Shown here one piece after another: positions 41,954-51,358 of a stretch of 64,000 bases of DNA. The position numbers and the translations under genes were made by a program. Position 1 is the stretch's first letter. Every line of letters starts with the position of its first letter. A model generated the notes under the pieces. The model ran no database searches. It was not told the DNA's origin and worked only from the letters and a program-made list of their open reading frames with translations. Origin of the DNA: Bradyrhizobium jicamae (GTDB lineage Bacteria > Pseudomonadota > Alphaproteobacteria > Rhizobiales > Xanthobacteraceae); assembly GCF_018130215.1 (NCBI RefSeq), contig NZ_JAFCKQ010000041.1, forward strand, positions 1 through 64,000. Reading direction: 5' to 3'.

Positions 41954-44900
41954 ATGGGCGTCTCTGAACCGTTCATCCGCCGGCCGATCGCGACCTCTCT
42001 GCTCGGGATCGCGCTTCTGATCGGCGGCGCGCTCGGTTACTGGGCGTTGCCGGTCTCGGCGCTGCCGCAGGTCGACTTCCCGACCGTAGAGGTGACGACA
42101 CAACTCCCCGGCGCAAGCCCCGACGTGATCGCCTCGCTCATCACGGCGCCGCTGGAGCGCCAGCTTGGCCAGATCCCGTCGCTGTCATCGATGAACTCGA
42201 CGAGCTCGTTCGGCATCAGCCAGATCTCGTTGCAGTTCGATCTCAACCGCGACATCGACGGCGCCACCCAGGATGTCCAGGCCGCGATCAATGCCGCGGC
42301 CGGCATTTTGCCGAAGACGCTGCCGTATCCGCCTGTCTACGCCAAGGTGAACCCGGCGGACGCGCCGGTCATGACGCTGGCGCTGACCTCGGACACGATC
42401 TCGCTGCGGGCGATGAGCGATCTCGCCGACACCATCCTCGGCCAGCGGTTGAGCCAGATTTCCGGCGTCGGCCGGGTCTCGATCCTCGGCGGGCTGAAGC
42501 CCGCGGTGCGGGTGCAGGCCGACCTCGCCCGGCTAGCCGCATACGGCATCGCGATGGAGGACCTGCGCAGCGCGATCGCGGGCGCCAACGTCTCGGGGCC
42601 GAAAGGCTCGCTCGACGGCGCCCAGCAGTCCTACACGATCGCCGCCAACGACCAGATCGCCGCGGCCGACGCCTACAAGCCCGTTATCATCGCCTATCGA
42701 AACGGATCGCCGGTGACGATCGGCGATGTCGCCCAGATCGTCGACGGGCTCGAGAACGACCGCACCGGCGGCTGGTACAACGGAACGCCGGCCGTCATCA
42801 TCGACATCCAGCGCCAGCCGGGCGCCAATGTGATCGACGTGGTCCGCCAGATCCGCGCCGAGATTCCGCGGCTGCAGCGGGCGGTCCCGGCCGGCGTCAG
42901 GCTCACCGTGGTCGCCGACCGCACGGTGACGATCCGCGCATCGGTCCATGACGTGCAGTTCACGCTGCTGCTGAGCGTGGTGCTGGTGACGCTGGTGGTG
43001 CTGCTGTTCCTGCGCTCGCTGCGTGCCACCCTGATCGCGGGCGTCGCGCTGCCGCTGTCGCTGATCACGAGCTTCGGGATCATGTATTTCGCCGGCTTCA
43101 GCCTCGACAATCTGTCGCTGATGGCACTGACCATCGGCACCGGCTTCGTGGTCGACGACGCCATCGTCATGATCGAGAACATCGTCCGCCACATGGAGGA
43201 GGGCGAAACGGTGATGGAGGCGTCACTGAAGGGCGCCAGCGAAATCGGCTTCACCGTGATCTCGTTGACGCTGTCGCTGATCGCCGTGTTCATCCCGCTG
43301 TTGTTCATGTCCGGCCTGGTCGGCCGCATGTTCCGCGAGTTCGCGCTGACGCTGACGATCGCCGTCGTGACCTCGGCGGTGGTTTCGCTGACCCTGACGC
43401 CGATGATGTGCTCGCGGTTGCTCAGGAACATCCACGAGGAGATCGCGGTCCCGGGTCTCGCGGCCGTCAGCCGTCTCATCGACCACATGGTGACGTTCTA
43501 CCACCGCACGCTGCTGTGGGTCCTGCGGCGTCAGCGCGCCACGCTGGCGGTGACGTTCGCAACCCTTGCGCTGACGCTTGTCATGTATGTGATCGCGCCG
43601 AAGGGCTTTCTGCCGCTGCAGGACACCTCGTCGATAACAGCGGTGACCGAGGCCGGTCCCGACGTCTCGTTTGCCGAGATGCAGCGGCGGCAGGCCGCGG
43701 CTTCGGGCCTGATCAAGGCCGATCCCGACGTGGCCGGCGTCGTCTCGGTGATCGGCGCGGGCTCGGTCAATCCGACCACCAATGTCGGCCGCCTGGTGAT
43801 GACGCTCAAGCCGCGCGACCGGCGGCGCGGCGACATGGCGACGGTGGTCGCGCGGCTGAAGGAGAAGGTGGCGTCGATCCCCGGCATGACGGTCTACTTC
43901 CAGCCGGTGCAGGACGTGCAGATCTCGACCGAGTCGAGCCGCTCGCAATACCAGTATACGCTGACCGGGACCGACGCGGCCGACGTGTCGCGATGGGCAC
44001 GAAGGCTCGTTGCCGAAATGCGCCGCGACCCCATCTTCCGCGACGTCTCGTCGGAGGCGCAGGAGGGCGGCTTGCGTGCCGATCTCAATATCAACCGCCA
44101 GCGCGCCGGCCAACTCGGCGTCAATCTGCAGGGCGTCACCGATACACTGAACGATGCCTTCGCGCAGCGGCAGATATCGACGATCTACGGCCAGGCCAAC
44201 CAGTACCGCGTGGTGCTCGAGGCTCTGCCGATGTACCAGCGCGATCCATCGATCCTCGACAAGCTCTATCTGCCCGGCGCCAACGGCGCGCAGGTGCCGC
44301 TGTCGGCAGTGGCGACGCTGGTGCGGACGACGACGCCGCTCGCGATCTCGCATCAGGCGCAATTCCCCTCGGTCTCGCTCAGCTTCAACCTCGCGCCGGG
44401 GGAGGCGCTCGGCGACGCAGTCGAAGCCGTCAAGGCGATCGAGACCCGCATCGAGATGCCGGGCAGCATCGTCGGCATCTATTCCGGCGACGCCGCGGAA
44501 TTCGCCAGGTCACTGGCCGGACAGCCCTGGCTGATCCTGGCCGCGATCATCACCATCTACATCGTGTTGGGCGTGCTCTACGAGAGCTACATCCACCCGA
44601 TCACCATCCTCTCGACGCTGCCCTCGGCCGGCGTCGGCGCCATCCTCGCCCTGATGCTGTGCGGGCAGGATCTCTCGGTGATCGGCCTGATCGGCATCAT
44701 CCTGCTGATGGGCATCGTCAAGAAGAACGCGATCATGATGATCGACTTCGCGCTGGAGGCCGAGCGGCATCAGGGCATGTCGTCCGATGACGCGATCGTG
44801 CAGGCCTGCCTGCTGCGCTTCCGTCCGATCATGATGACGACGCTGGCGGCGCTGTTCGGCGCGCTGCCGCTCGCGATCGAAAGCGGCACCGGCGCCGAGC

Positions 44901-45082
44901 TGCGCTTTCCGCTCGGCATCTCCATCATCGGCGGCCTTCTGCTCAGCCAGTTGCTGACGCTCTACACCACGCCGGTGATCTATCTCGCGCTCGACCGGCT
45001 GAACCGGCGGATCGAGACGGCGGTGCCGGAGCCCGGGCCGCAGGGGCCGCCGGTCGCCGGCGCGACCGAGGGGATGCAATGA
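41954..45082 (+). CDS. mdtB: RND efflux permease, MdtB-like (1042 aa)
   Basis: Proton-driven HAE1-type exporter with 12 helices and two large periplasmic loops. Paired proton-relay Asp401-Asp402 in GFVVDDAIVMIEN, N-terminal FIRRPIATSLL, and C-terminal GIVKKNAIMMIDFALEAE plus RFRPIMMTTLAALFGALPLA. Two different permeases in one operon indicate an MdtBC-type heterotrimer, as in E. coli, whose substrates include bile salts, novobiocin and flavonoids. Stop overlaps the next permease by 4 bp (ATGA). Confidence 0.93.
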   Translation: MGVSEPFIRRPIATSLLGIALLIGGALGYWALPVSALPQVDFPTVEVTTQLPGASPDVIASLITAPLERQLGQIPSLSSMNSTSSFGISQISLQFDLNRDIDGATQDVQAAINAAAGILPKTLPYPPVYAKVNPADAPVMTLALTSDTISLRAMSDLADTILGQRLSQISGVGRVSILGGLKPAVRVQADLARLAAYGIAMEDLRSAIAGANVSGPKGSLDGAQQSYTIAANDQIAAADAYKPVIIAYRNGSPVTIGDVAQIVDGLENDRTGGWYNGTPAVIIDIQRQPGANVIDVVRQIRAEIPRLQRAVPAGVRLTVVADRTVTIRASVHDVQFTLLLSVVLVTLVVLLFLRSLRATLIAGVALPLSLITSFGIMYFAGFSLDNLSLMALTIGTGFVVDDAIVMIENIVRHMEEGETVMEASLKGASEIGFTVISLTLSLIAVFIPLLFMSGLVGRMFREFALTLTIAVVTSAVVSLTLTPMMCSRLLRNIHEEIAVPGLAAVSRLIDHMVTFYHRTLLWVLRRQRATLAVTFATLALTLVMYVIAPKGFLPLQDTSSITAVTEAGPDVSFAEMQRRQAAASGLIKADPDVAGVVSVIGAGSVNPTTNVGRLVMTLKPRDRRRGDMATVVARLKEKVASIPGMTVYFQPVQDVQISTESSRSQYQYTLTGTDAADVSRWARRLVAEMRRDPIFRDVSSEAQEGGLRADLNINRQRAGQLGVNLQGVTDTLNDAFAQRQISTIYGQANQYRVVLEALPMYQRDPSILDKLYLPGANGAQVPLSAVATLVRTTTPLAISHQAQFPSVSLSFNLAPGEALGDAVEAVKAIETRIEMPGSIVGIYSGDAAEFARSLAGQPWLILAAIITIYIVLGVLYESYIHPITILSTLPSAGVGAILALMLCGQDLSVIGLIGIILLMGIVKKNAIMMIDFALEAERHQGMSSDDAIVQACLLRFRPIMMTTLAALFGALPLAIESGTGAELRFPLGISIIGGLLLSQLLTLYTTPVIYLALDRLNRRIETAVPEPGPQGPPVAGATEGMQ

Positions 45083-48000
45083 TCTCGATCTCGGTGCCGT
45101 TCATCCGCAGGCCGGTGGGCACAACGCTGCTTGCGATCGGGCTGTTCCTGATCGGGATCGTCGCCTACGAATTCCTGCCGGTCTCCTCGGTTCCCAATGT
45201 CGACTTCCCGATGATCCGGGTGTCGGCGAGCCGGCCCGGCGCCGATCCGTCGATCATGGCCGCGACCGTGGCGGCACCGCTCGAGCGCAAGCTCGGCGCG
45301 ATCGCCGGCATCGACCAGATCACGTCGACAAGCTCGCTCGGCTCGACCTCGATCCAGGTCCAGTTCTCGATCGGACGCGACGTCGACCGTGCCGCGCGCG
45401 ACGTGCAGGCCGCGATCAACGCCTCGCTCGCCGACCTGCCGAGCGACCTGCCGTCGCTGCCGAAATTTCGCAAGGCCAATCCGGCGGCCGCGCCCGTCTT
45501 CGTGCTGGCGCTGACCTCCAGGACGATCTCGACCAGCGCGATGTACGACGTTGCCGACACCGTGCTGGCGCAGCGCATCTCGCAGGTGCCGGGGGTGGGC
45601 GAGGTCACAGTCAGCGGCGCCGACCAGCCGGCGGTGCGCATCGCGCTCAACCCGGTGGCGCTGGCCAATGCCGGGATCGCGACCGACGACGTCCGAACCG
45701 CTGTTATCAACGCCAATCCGCTCGGTCCGGTCGGCATCTTCAATGGCGACCGGCAGAGCGAAACCCTCTCGATCAACAAGCAGATGCGCACCGCAGCCGA
45801 GTTCCGCGACATCCTGATCAAGAGCTCGAACGGCAATTTCGTGCGCCTGTCCGACGTCGCCGAGGTCGAGGATTCCGTCCGCAACGCCCGCTCCATCGCC
45901 TGGTTCAACAAGCAGCCCGCAGTGCTGATCCAGATCACCAAGCAGGGCGATGCCAACGTCATCGACACGGTCGATCGGGTCCGCGCGCTGCTTCCCGAGC
46001 TGAAGCAGTGGATTCCGGCGGGGGTCGATATCTCGACCCTGGTCGACCGCACCGGCACGATCCGCGCCAGCGTCCTCGACATGCAGCTCACGCTGCTGGC
46101 GACCGTCGTGCTGGTGATGGCCGTCGTGTTCGTGTTCCTGCGCCGTGTGGTGCCGACGATCGCCGCCGGCGTCTCGGTGCCGCTGGCGCTGGCCGGCACC
46201 TGCGCCGGCATGTGGCTCGCCGGCTTTTCGATCGACAATCTCTCGCTGATGGCGCTGGCGATTTCCGTCGGCTTCGTGGTCGACGACGCCATCGTGATGA
46301 TCGAGAACATGTACCGCAATCTCGAGCAGGGCATGGCGCCGTATCCGGCAGCGCTCGAAGGCGCCAGGCAGATCGGTTTCACGGTGTTGTCGATCTCGGT
46401 GTCGCTGGTCGCGGCGTTCGTGCCGCTGATCTTCATGGACGGAGTTGTCGGCCGGCTGCTCCGCGAGTTCTCGCTGACCCTCACCTTCGCGATCGCGGTT
46501 TCCACCGTGGTGTCGCTCACGGTCACCCCGATGATCTGCGCCCACTACATCAAGGAAGCGACCTCGCACCACGCCACCTGGTACGATCGCGCCATCGAGG
46601 GTGCGCTGTCGCGGGTCGTCGCGTTCTATGCCTGGACGCTGCGGGCAGTGCTCGGCTATCCCTGGCTGACGATGGTGGTGTTCTTCGCCACCATCGCCTT
46701 GACTGTGACGCTCTACATCAAGACGCCGAAGGCTTATTTCCCGACCGATGACAGCGGCTTCGTGATCGGCTCGACCCGCGCTTCCCCCGATATTTCATTC
46801 CAGGCGATGCTCGGCCTGCAGCAGCAGCTCGCCGATATCGTGATGGCGGATCCGGCCGTCGCCGGCATCGGCTCGTCGGTCGGCGGCAGCACCGCGAACC
46901 GCGGCTCCATGTTCATCAGCCTCAAGCCGCCGGAGCAAAGGGACGGCCTGGCGACCGAGCAGGTGATCGACCGGCTGCGACGCAACCTTTTCATGGTGCC
47001 GGGCATTCGCCTGTTCATGTTCGCGGCACAGGATATCCGCGCCGGCGGCCGGCAGAGCGATTCCAACTACCAGTACACGCTTTCCTCGACCGATCTCGAT
47101 CTGTTGCAGAAATGGGCGCCGATCGTGGCCAAGCGCATGGAGACGGTGGAGGGCATCACCGACATTTCCGCCGATCGCGACCCGGGCGGCCTGCAGCTCA
47201 ATCTCGTGATCGACCGCAGGACCGCCTCAAGTCTCGGCGTCCGCGTGCCGGACATCGACAACGCGCTCAACAACGCCTTCTCGCAGCGGCAGATCTCGAT
47301 CATCTACACCCAGCGCAACCAATACATGGTGGTGCTCGAGATCGATCCCAAATTCCAGGACGATCCGTCGAACCTGGAGCGGATCTATGTCGCCGGTGCC
47401 AATGACGTACAGGTACCGCTGTCGGTGCTGGTACACTATCAGCGTGGATTGGCGCCGCTCGCGGTGTTCCATTCGCAAGCGTTCCCTTCGACCACCGTAT
47501 CGTTCAACCTCTTGCCCGATGTGCCGCTGGAAGTCGCGACCACGAACATCCAGCGGGCCGTCGGCGAGCTGCATATGCCGGAGGGCATTCGCGGCAGCTT
47601 CGACGGCAATGCCGGCGACTTCAACAAGACCACCGGCCGCCAGCCTCTGCTGATTCTCGGCGCGCTGATCGCGATGTATATCGTGCTCGGCGTGCTCTAT
47701 GAGAGCCTCGCGCATCCGATCACGATCATCTCGACCTTGCCGTCGGCCGGCCTCGGCGCATTGCTGGCGCTGCAGGTCACCAACACGCCGCTGACGGTGA
47801 TCGCATTCGTCGGCATCATCCTGTTGATCGGCATCGTCAAGAAGAACGGCATCATGATGGTCGACTTTGCGCTGGACGCCGAACGCCATCAGGGCCTGTC
47901 GTCGCGCGATGCGATCTTCGAGGCCTGCCGGGCCCGCTTTCGCCCGATCCTGATGACGACGATGGCGGCGCTGTTCGCCGGCATCCCGCTGGTGATCGCC

Positions 48001-48165
48001 ACGGGGCCGGGTACCGAGCTGCGCCGGCCGCTCGGCATCACCATCATTGGCGGCCTTTTCGTCTCGCAGATCCTCACACTGTACACGACGCCGGTGATCT
48101 ATCTGTTGATCGACCGTCTGCGCCGGCGTTCCGCACCGTCGGCCGCGCACGCCCCGGCGGAATAG
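45079..48165 (+). CDS. mdtC: RND efflux permease, MdtC-like (1028 aa)
   Basis: Second HAE1 permease, clearly distinct from its neighbour but with the same layout: FIRRPVGTTLLAIG, Asp402-Asp403 in VGFVVDDAIVMIEN, GIVKKNGIMMVDFALDAE, ARFRPILMTTMAALFAGIPL. Both permeases keep the Asp pair, so each could conduct protons; in E. coli MdtBC the two subunits have unequal roles. Last gene of the efflux operon; DTW gene starts 36 bp further and may be read through. Confidence 0.93.
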   Translation: MISISVPFIRRPVGTTLLAIGLFLIGIVAYEFLPVSSVPNVDFPMIRVSASRPGADPSIMAATVAAPLERKLGAIAGIDQITSTSSLGSTSIQVQFSIGRDVDRAARDVQAAINASLADLPSDLPSLPKFRKANPAAAPVFVLALTSRTISTSAMYDVADTVLAQRISQVPGVGEVTVSGADQPAVRIALNPVALANAGIATDDVRTAVINANPLGPVGIFNGDRQSETLSINKQMRTAAEFRDILIKSSNGNFVRLSDVAEVEDSVRNARSIAWFNKQPAVLIQITKQGDANVIDTVDRVRALLPELKQWIPAGVDISTLVDRTGTIRASVLDMQLTLLATVVLVMAVVFVFLRRVVPTIAAGVSVPLALAGTCAGMWLAGFSIDNLSLMALAISVGFVVDDAIVMIENMYRNLEQGMAPYPAALEGARQIGFTVLSISVSLVAAFVPLIFMDGVVGRLLREFSLTLTFAIAVSTVVSLTVTPMICAHYIKEATSHHATWYDRAIEGALSRVVAFYAWTLRAVLGYPWLTMVVFFATIALTVTLYIKTPKAYFPTDDSGFVIGSTRASPDISFQAMLGLQQQLADIVMADPAVAGIGSSVGGSTANRGSMFISLKPPEQRDGLATEQVIDRLRRNLFMVPGIRLFMFAAQDIRAGGRQSDSNYQYTLSSTDLDLLQKWAPIVAKRMETVEGITDISADRDPGGLQLNLVIDRRTASSLGVRVPDIDNALNNAFSQRQISIIYTQRNQYMVVLEIDPKFQDDPSNLERIYVAGANDVQVPLSVLVHYQRGLAPLAVFHSQAFPSTTVSFNLLPDVPLEVATTNIQRAVGELHMPEGIRGSFDGNAGDFNKTTGRQPLLILGALIAMYIVLGVLYESLAHPITIISTLPSAGLGALLALQVTNTPLTVIAFVGIILLIGIVKKNGIMMVDFALDAERHQGLSSRDAIFEACRARFRPILMTTMAALFAGIPLVIATGPGTELRRPLGITIIGGLFVSQILTLYTTPVIYLLIDRLRRRSAPSAAHAPAE

Positions 48166-48200
48166 GTTGAATTGCGCGATCCTGAGCGTATAGCGGACGG

Positions 48201-48929
48201 ATGTCTGATCAGACCGAAGCCGAGACCAGGGATGCGGCCGCTGATGCAGCGGACTGCCCGCATTGCGGCAAGCCGCTGCCGCTCTGCATCTGCGACAGCG
48301 TCACGCCGATCGAAAGCCGTATCCAGCTTTTGATCCTGCAGCATCCGCAGGAGCAGGACAGGGCGCTGGGTACGGCGCGGCTGACGGCGCGGCATTTCAA
48401 GGACGCCGTGGTTCGGATCGGGCTGTCGTGGCCAAGCCTCGCCAAGGCGCTCGGCCGGCCTGTGGCCGACCCGTCACGTTGGGCGGTGCTCTATCTCGGT
48501 TCGGCCAAGGTCGACGACCTCGATACCGATGCCGAGATCGTCGCGATCAACCGAAAGGGCGAGCTGGAGCCGCACCAACGCGGCATTCTCGCCGATATCG
48601 AGGGCATCGTGCTGCTGGATGGCACCTGGAGCCAGGCCAAGGCGCTGTGGTGGCGCAATGCCTGGATGCTGAAATGCCAGCGGGTGATTCTCGGGCCGAA
48701 GCGGCCCTCGCGATACGGCAAGCTGCGCCGGGAACCGCGGCGCGACGGCCTTTCGACCATCGAGGCCGCGGCGCTGCTGCTGGCGCGACTGGAGAAGCGG
48801 CCGGATATTGCCGAAACGCTAATCGGCAGTTTCGAGCGGATGCTGGCCAGATTTCGCGAAGTGCAGGCAGACATGCCCGAATTGGCGCCGAAACCGAAGA
48901 AGCGGGACTTCCGTCGACGCCGCCGCTAA
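48201..48929 (+). CDS. DTW-domain protein, likely tRNA acp3U synthase (242 aa)
   Basis: DTW-domain proteins (TapT/TuaA in bacteria) transfer the aminocarboxypropyl group from SAM to uridine 47 of tRNA. Zinc-binding N-terminus CPHCGKPLPLCICD, then QHPQEQDRALGTARL and the signature VLLDGTWSQAKALWWRN (DGTW form). C-terminal basic tail (KPKKRDFRRRRR) fits tRNA binding. Start ATG 48201. It sits 55 bp before tRNA-Cys, a suggestive but probably incidental neighbour. Confidence 0.9.
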   Translation: MSDQTEAETRDAAADAADCPHCGKPLPLCICDSVTPIESRIQLLILQHPQEQDRALGTARLTARHFKDAVVRIGLSWPSLAKALGRPVADPSRWAVLYLGSAKVDDLDTDAEIVAINRKGELEPHQRGILADIEGIVLLDGTWSQAKALWWRNAWMLKCQRVILGPKRPSRYGKLRREPRRDGLSTIEAAALLLARLEKRPDIAETLIGSFERMLARFREVQADMPELAPKPKKRDFRRRRR

Positions 48930-48983
48930 CCGTCCGGCTTGGTTGCCTATCCGGAAGAGGCCGTATATGAGTGCGCCTCACGG

Positions 48984-49057
48984 GGCCACGTGGCGGAGTG
49001 GTGACGCAACGGTCTGCAAAACCGTGTACACCGGTTCAATTCCGGTCGTGGCCTCCA
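48984..49057 (+). tRNA. tRNA-Cys (anticodon GCA)
   Basis: Acceptor GGCCACG / CGTGGCC, discriminator T, encoded CCA (49055-49057). Anticodon stem ACGGT / ACCGT around CTGCAAA (GCA). T-arm ACCGG-TTCAATT-CCGGT. A displaced copy of the 3' half lies at 49387-49425. Confidence 0.95.
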
Positions 49058-49386
49058 ACAAATTCAATAGTTTAAGAGAGTTCCTTCTCACGGCGTCAAT
49101 TCGTCGTCAGCGTTTCGGGGCCTTCCAGGTCGTGGGAGACCGGACAGCCGACATGAAGCGAGCGGGTGCTGCCTGTCAGGCAATGGTTGTGGTGCTCCGA
49201 CCCGACCCGTGGCCGCCGACGACGGTTTGAGCGCGGTGCCGGATTCGGATTCCGCCGATAGCGGCGCAAAACGACTGGCCGGACGCCAACGCAAAAACGC
49301 ATTCGACGATCAGGCGGCGCAGCGGCGAGACCTCGTGATCTGCCAAGGCTGCGTCGCAAGCCAATCCAAGGCCCAATGATTCCGAC
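49058..49386. other. Segment between tRNA-Cys and its duplicated 3' half; no gene recognised
   Basis: About 330 bases bounded by direct repeats of the tRNA-Cys 3' half. Frames on both strands (for example minus 49176-49475) have no recognisable domain. It looks like the residue of an integrated element that has been almost wholly deleted. Confidence 0.5.
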
Positions 49387-49425
49387 CTGCAAAACCGTGT
49401 ACCGGTTCGATTCCGGTCGTGGCCT
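49387..49425 (+). repeat. Displaced 3' half of tRNA-Cys (attachment-site scar)
   Basis: CTGCAAAACCGTGTAC, then GGTTCGATTCCGGTCGTGGCCT, repeats positions 49014-49054 of the intact tRNA from the anticodon to the acceptor, differing by loss of 2 nt in the variable loop and one T-loop base. No 5' half is present, so it is not a tRNA. Tyrosine recombinase elements that integrate into tRNA 3' halves leave such copies. Confidence 0.8.
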
Positions 49426-49510
49426 GCACTCATCTCATCAATGGCTTGCAATCGATAGATGAGAAGCTGCTTCAAAGCGTAACGCGATCCCGCTTTGGTT
49501 TCTTGTCTAG

Positions 49511-49705
49511 TCAGCTTGCGGCGTACCAGCCCTCGGGAAACGGGATCAGCGGCCAGGGCGCCTGGTTGTCGTTTGCAGCGCGCGGCTGCGGCTGGATGCG
49601 AGGCTGGGGCTGCGATTGCGACGGGGCCAAAAAAACCTCCTCGGAAACGGGCGCGACGGCCGTTCGCACGGCGTCCAATAACAAATCAAATTCGACTTCG
49701 CTCAT
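49511..49705 (-). CDS. Small hypothetical protein (64 aa)
   Basis: ATG 49705 gives an acidic N-terminal helix (EVEFDLLLDAVRTAVAPVSEE), a Gln/Pro linker and a C-terminal motif PWPLIPFPEGWYAAS. I recognise this Trp-Pro-rich ending (PLIPFPEGWY) as recurrent in short Bradyrhizobium proteins of unknown function. No signal peptide. Stands alone with upstream region running toward 49964 gene (divergent). Confidence 0.65.
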   Translation of the reverse strand: MSEVEFDLLLDAVRTAVAPVSEEVFLAPSQSQPQPRIQPQPRAANDNQAPWPLIPFPEGWYAAS

Positions 49706-49963
49706 CGCGCTCTCCGGGGGTTCGAGAGCGCCATGATCGCAAAACTGTCTTGTGCCTGGATTGAGCCGATCGTTCGAATTTTAGCTAAAGAACGCCCGCA
49801 TCCAGTTCAGTTAATGAATTGCTGGTGAACCCCGCCCTGGAACTTAGGTCCGGTCGCCCGGACCCTGGTGTGAGAGAAATCACATTCTTAGAAAATCTGT
49901 TCGCGTAGTCCCGGCGATGCCCGCGACCGGCGGGCGTCGCAGTGATTTTAGGGAGACGTGATC
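49706..49963. other. Intergenic between divergent small genes
   Basis: AT-richer than the surroundings, no gene seen; presumably the promoters of the 49511-49705 and 49964-50218 genes. Confidence 0.4.
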
Positions 49964-50218
49964 ATGAAGGCAAGCTTCGCCCCGACATCGGCGATCAAGC
50001 GTCGCGCCCATTGTGCATTGCTGATTGGCCTTCTGCTCGCATCGCTCGCAAGTGCTGCCCAGGCCGAGCCCGGCACGCCGGAGCAGCGCAAGGCGTGCAC
50101 GCCGGATGTCTATCGACTGTGCGCCGGCGAGATCCCCAACGTTCGCGCCATCACCGCCTGCCTCCGCCGCAACCGGGCGAGCCTGAGCGCGGCCTGCGCA
50201 GCGGTGTTTGAGCAGTGA
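49964..50218 (+). CDS. Small secreted cysteine-rich protein (84 aa)
   Basis: ATG 49964 after GGGAGACGTG. Signal peptide with hydrophobic core CALLIGLLLASLASAA and cleavage at AQAE, leaving about 50 residues. The mature part has four Cys in two CxnC pairs (KACTPDVYRLCAGEIP and ITACLRRNRASLSAAC), resembling one cysteine-rich repeat of the GLG1/FGF-receptor-like type found as short periplasmic proteins in Bradyrhizobium. Two disulfides are likely. Function unknown. Confidence 0.75.
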   Translation: MKASFAPTSAIKRRAHCALLIGLLLASLASAAQAEPGTPEQRKACTPDVYRLCAGEIPNVRAITACLRRNRASLSAACAAVFEQ

Positions 50219-50586
50219 CGCTGGAGCGCCGCCAGGTCACTTCTGAAAGGTCGTGCGGCAGTATCGCCTTGAACCGCGCCAGCGCATCGCTCGCTCGTTG
50301 TTCATGCCTCTCTTCCTCGGCACGACGCTCGCCTGCCTGCTGGCAGGAGCGGGGCGCGATCGCGGTGATTTGCGGGGGCGCCCTCTATGTTGCCGGCATG
50401 TTCGTCGTCACGGTCGGGTTCAACGTGCAGCTCAACGACCAGCTCGCCGCGGCCGATACCGCGACCGGCGCAGCGACGCCGGTCTGTGCGCGTTACCTGA
50501 CCGAATGGACATTCTGGAATCACGTGCGGACGATCGCCTCGACGGCGGCTGTGCTGTTCATCGTCGCGATCGCCACGCGTCCGTGA
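50215..50586 (+). pseudogene. Frameshifted DUF1772 (anthrone oxygenase-like) gene
   Basis: The 3' part (from about 50350) reads ICGGALYVAGMFVVTVGFNV, then ARYLTEWTFWNHVRTIAS, a good DUF1772 C-terminus with two helices. The preceding part of that protein is in another frame (SLFMPLFLGTTLACLLAGAG, from about 50295), so a one- or two-base indel near 50350 splits it. The N-terminal third, with the first helix, is missing altogether. The overlap of the listed frame with the secreted-protein stop is thus accidental. Confidence 0.7.
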
Positions 50587-50831
50587 GATTGCGCCAAGAT
50601 CCAGCCGCCAGGCGAATTTCGGAATCGCCCGCGCGTTTGCTTCTCGGGGAGCCCACGGCAGGCGCGGCAGAGCAGGCGGGTCCCCGGACTGCCCCTTCAG
50701 ATCCGGTAAGCCATTGCGCCGCAGCAGCTTTCCGGTCCCTGTTAAAGTTGCGCGAGAGCACCATTTGGTTCTTTGCAAGGCCGGAAGGCTTTGTTATACG
50801 CTGCCCCGCGCGCGAACAGATGTTCGCCTAT
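50587..50831. other. Intergenic upstream of tRNA-Asn
   Basis: No gene recognised; sequence just before the tRNA (TGTTATACGCTG) is a plausible -10 region. Confidence 0.35.
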
Positions 50832-50906
50832 TCCTCGGTAGCTCAGCGGTAGAGCATTCGACTGTTAATCGAATGGTCGCTGGTTCGAATCCAGCCCGGG
50901 GAGCCA
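50832..50906 (+). tRNA. tRNA-Asn (anticodon GTT)
   Basis: Acceptor TCCTCGG / CCGGGGA, discriminator G, encoded CCA. Anticodon stem TTCGA / TCGAA around CTGTTAA (GTT). T-arm CTGGTTCGAATCCAG. Full cloverleaf. Confidence 0.96.
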
Positions 50907-51041
50907 GTTCTGGCCCCAGCGACATGTCCTTATCCCTGGATCACAACCCCGTGGCCTGCGGCCGGGAGGGAAAATTAGTCGCCAAATCGACTTAATCGCT
51001 TTCGACGTTACGCCTTGCCGGGTTTTGCAAGGTGATTCCGA

Positions 51042-51221
51042 ATGTCCGTGAACCTGATCGACCTGTCGTTGCGCCAGCCGACCCTCGTTCCGAGAGATGG
51101 CCCCGAGATCAGCGACGACGAGTGCGTGCGCCGGCTGGCAAAAGCCCTTGAGGAGCCCGATTCCGAGCATCTGGATGAGGTCGCCCGGTTGATCGGCCGG
51201 CTCGCGGTCACCATCGAATAG
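51042..51221 (+). CDS. Small acidic hypothetical protein (59 aa)
   Basis: ATG 51042 has AAGGTG 8 nt upstream. The protein begins MSVNLIDLSLRQPTLVPRDG and continues with an acidic helix (DDECVRRLAKALEEPDSEHL) and LIGRLAVTIE. A two-helix bundle is likely. No signal peptide and no recognised domain; coding character (charged, no rare residues) supports a real gene. Unlinked to the PIMT-like gene 138 bp downstream. Confidence 0.6.
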   Translation: MSVNLIDLSLRQPTLVPRDGPEISDDECVRRLAKALEEPDSEHLDEVARLIGRLAVTIE

Positions 51222-51358
51222 GCTGGCCTGACACGGTGGGCTTGCGGTGCGCTCGCGCGCGCCAACGGCGTGTTGCGTTTTGGCGGAGCTTGCTCCAAAA
51301 GATGGCCCGGTTCTAGCTCCTACAGCGGCAACGCCGCGCGACTTGCAGGGTCCCGCCA

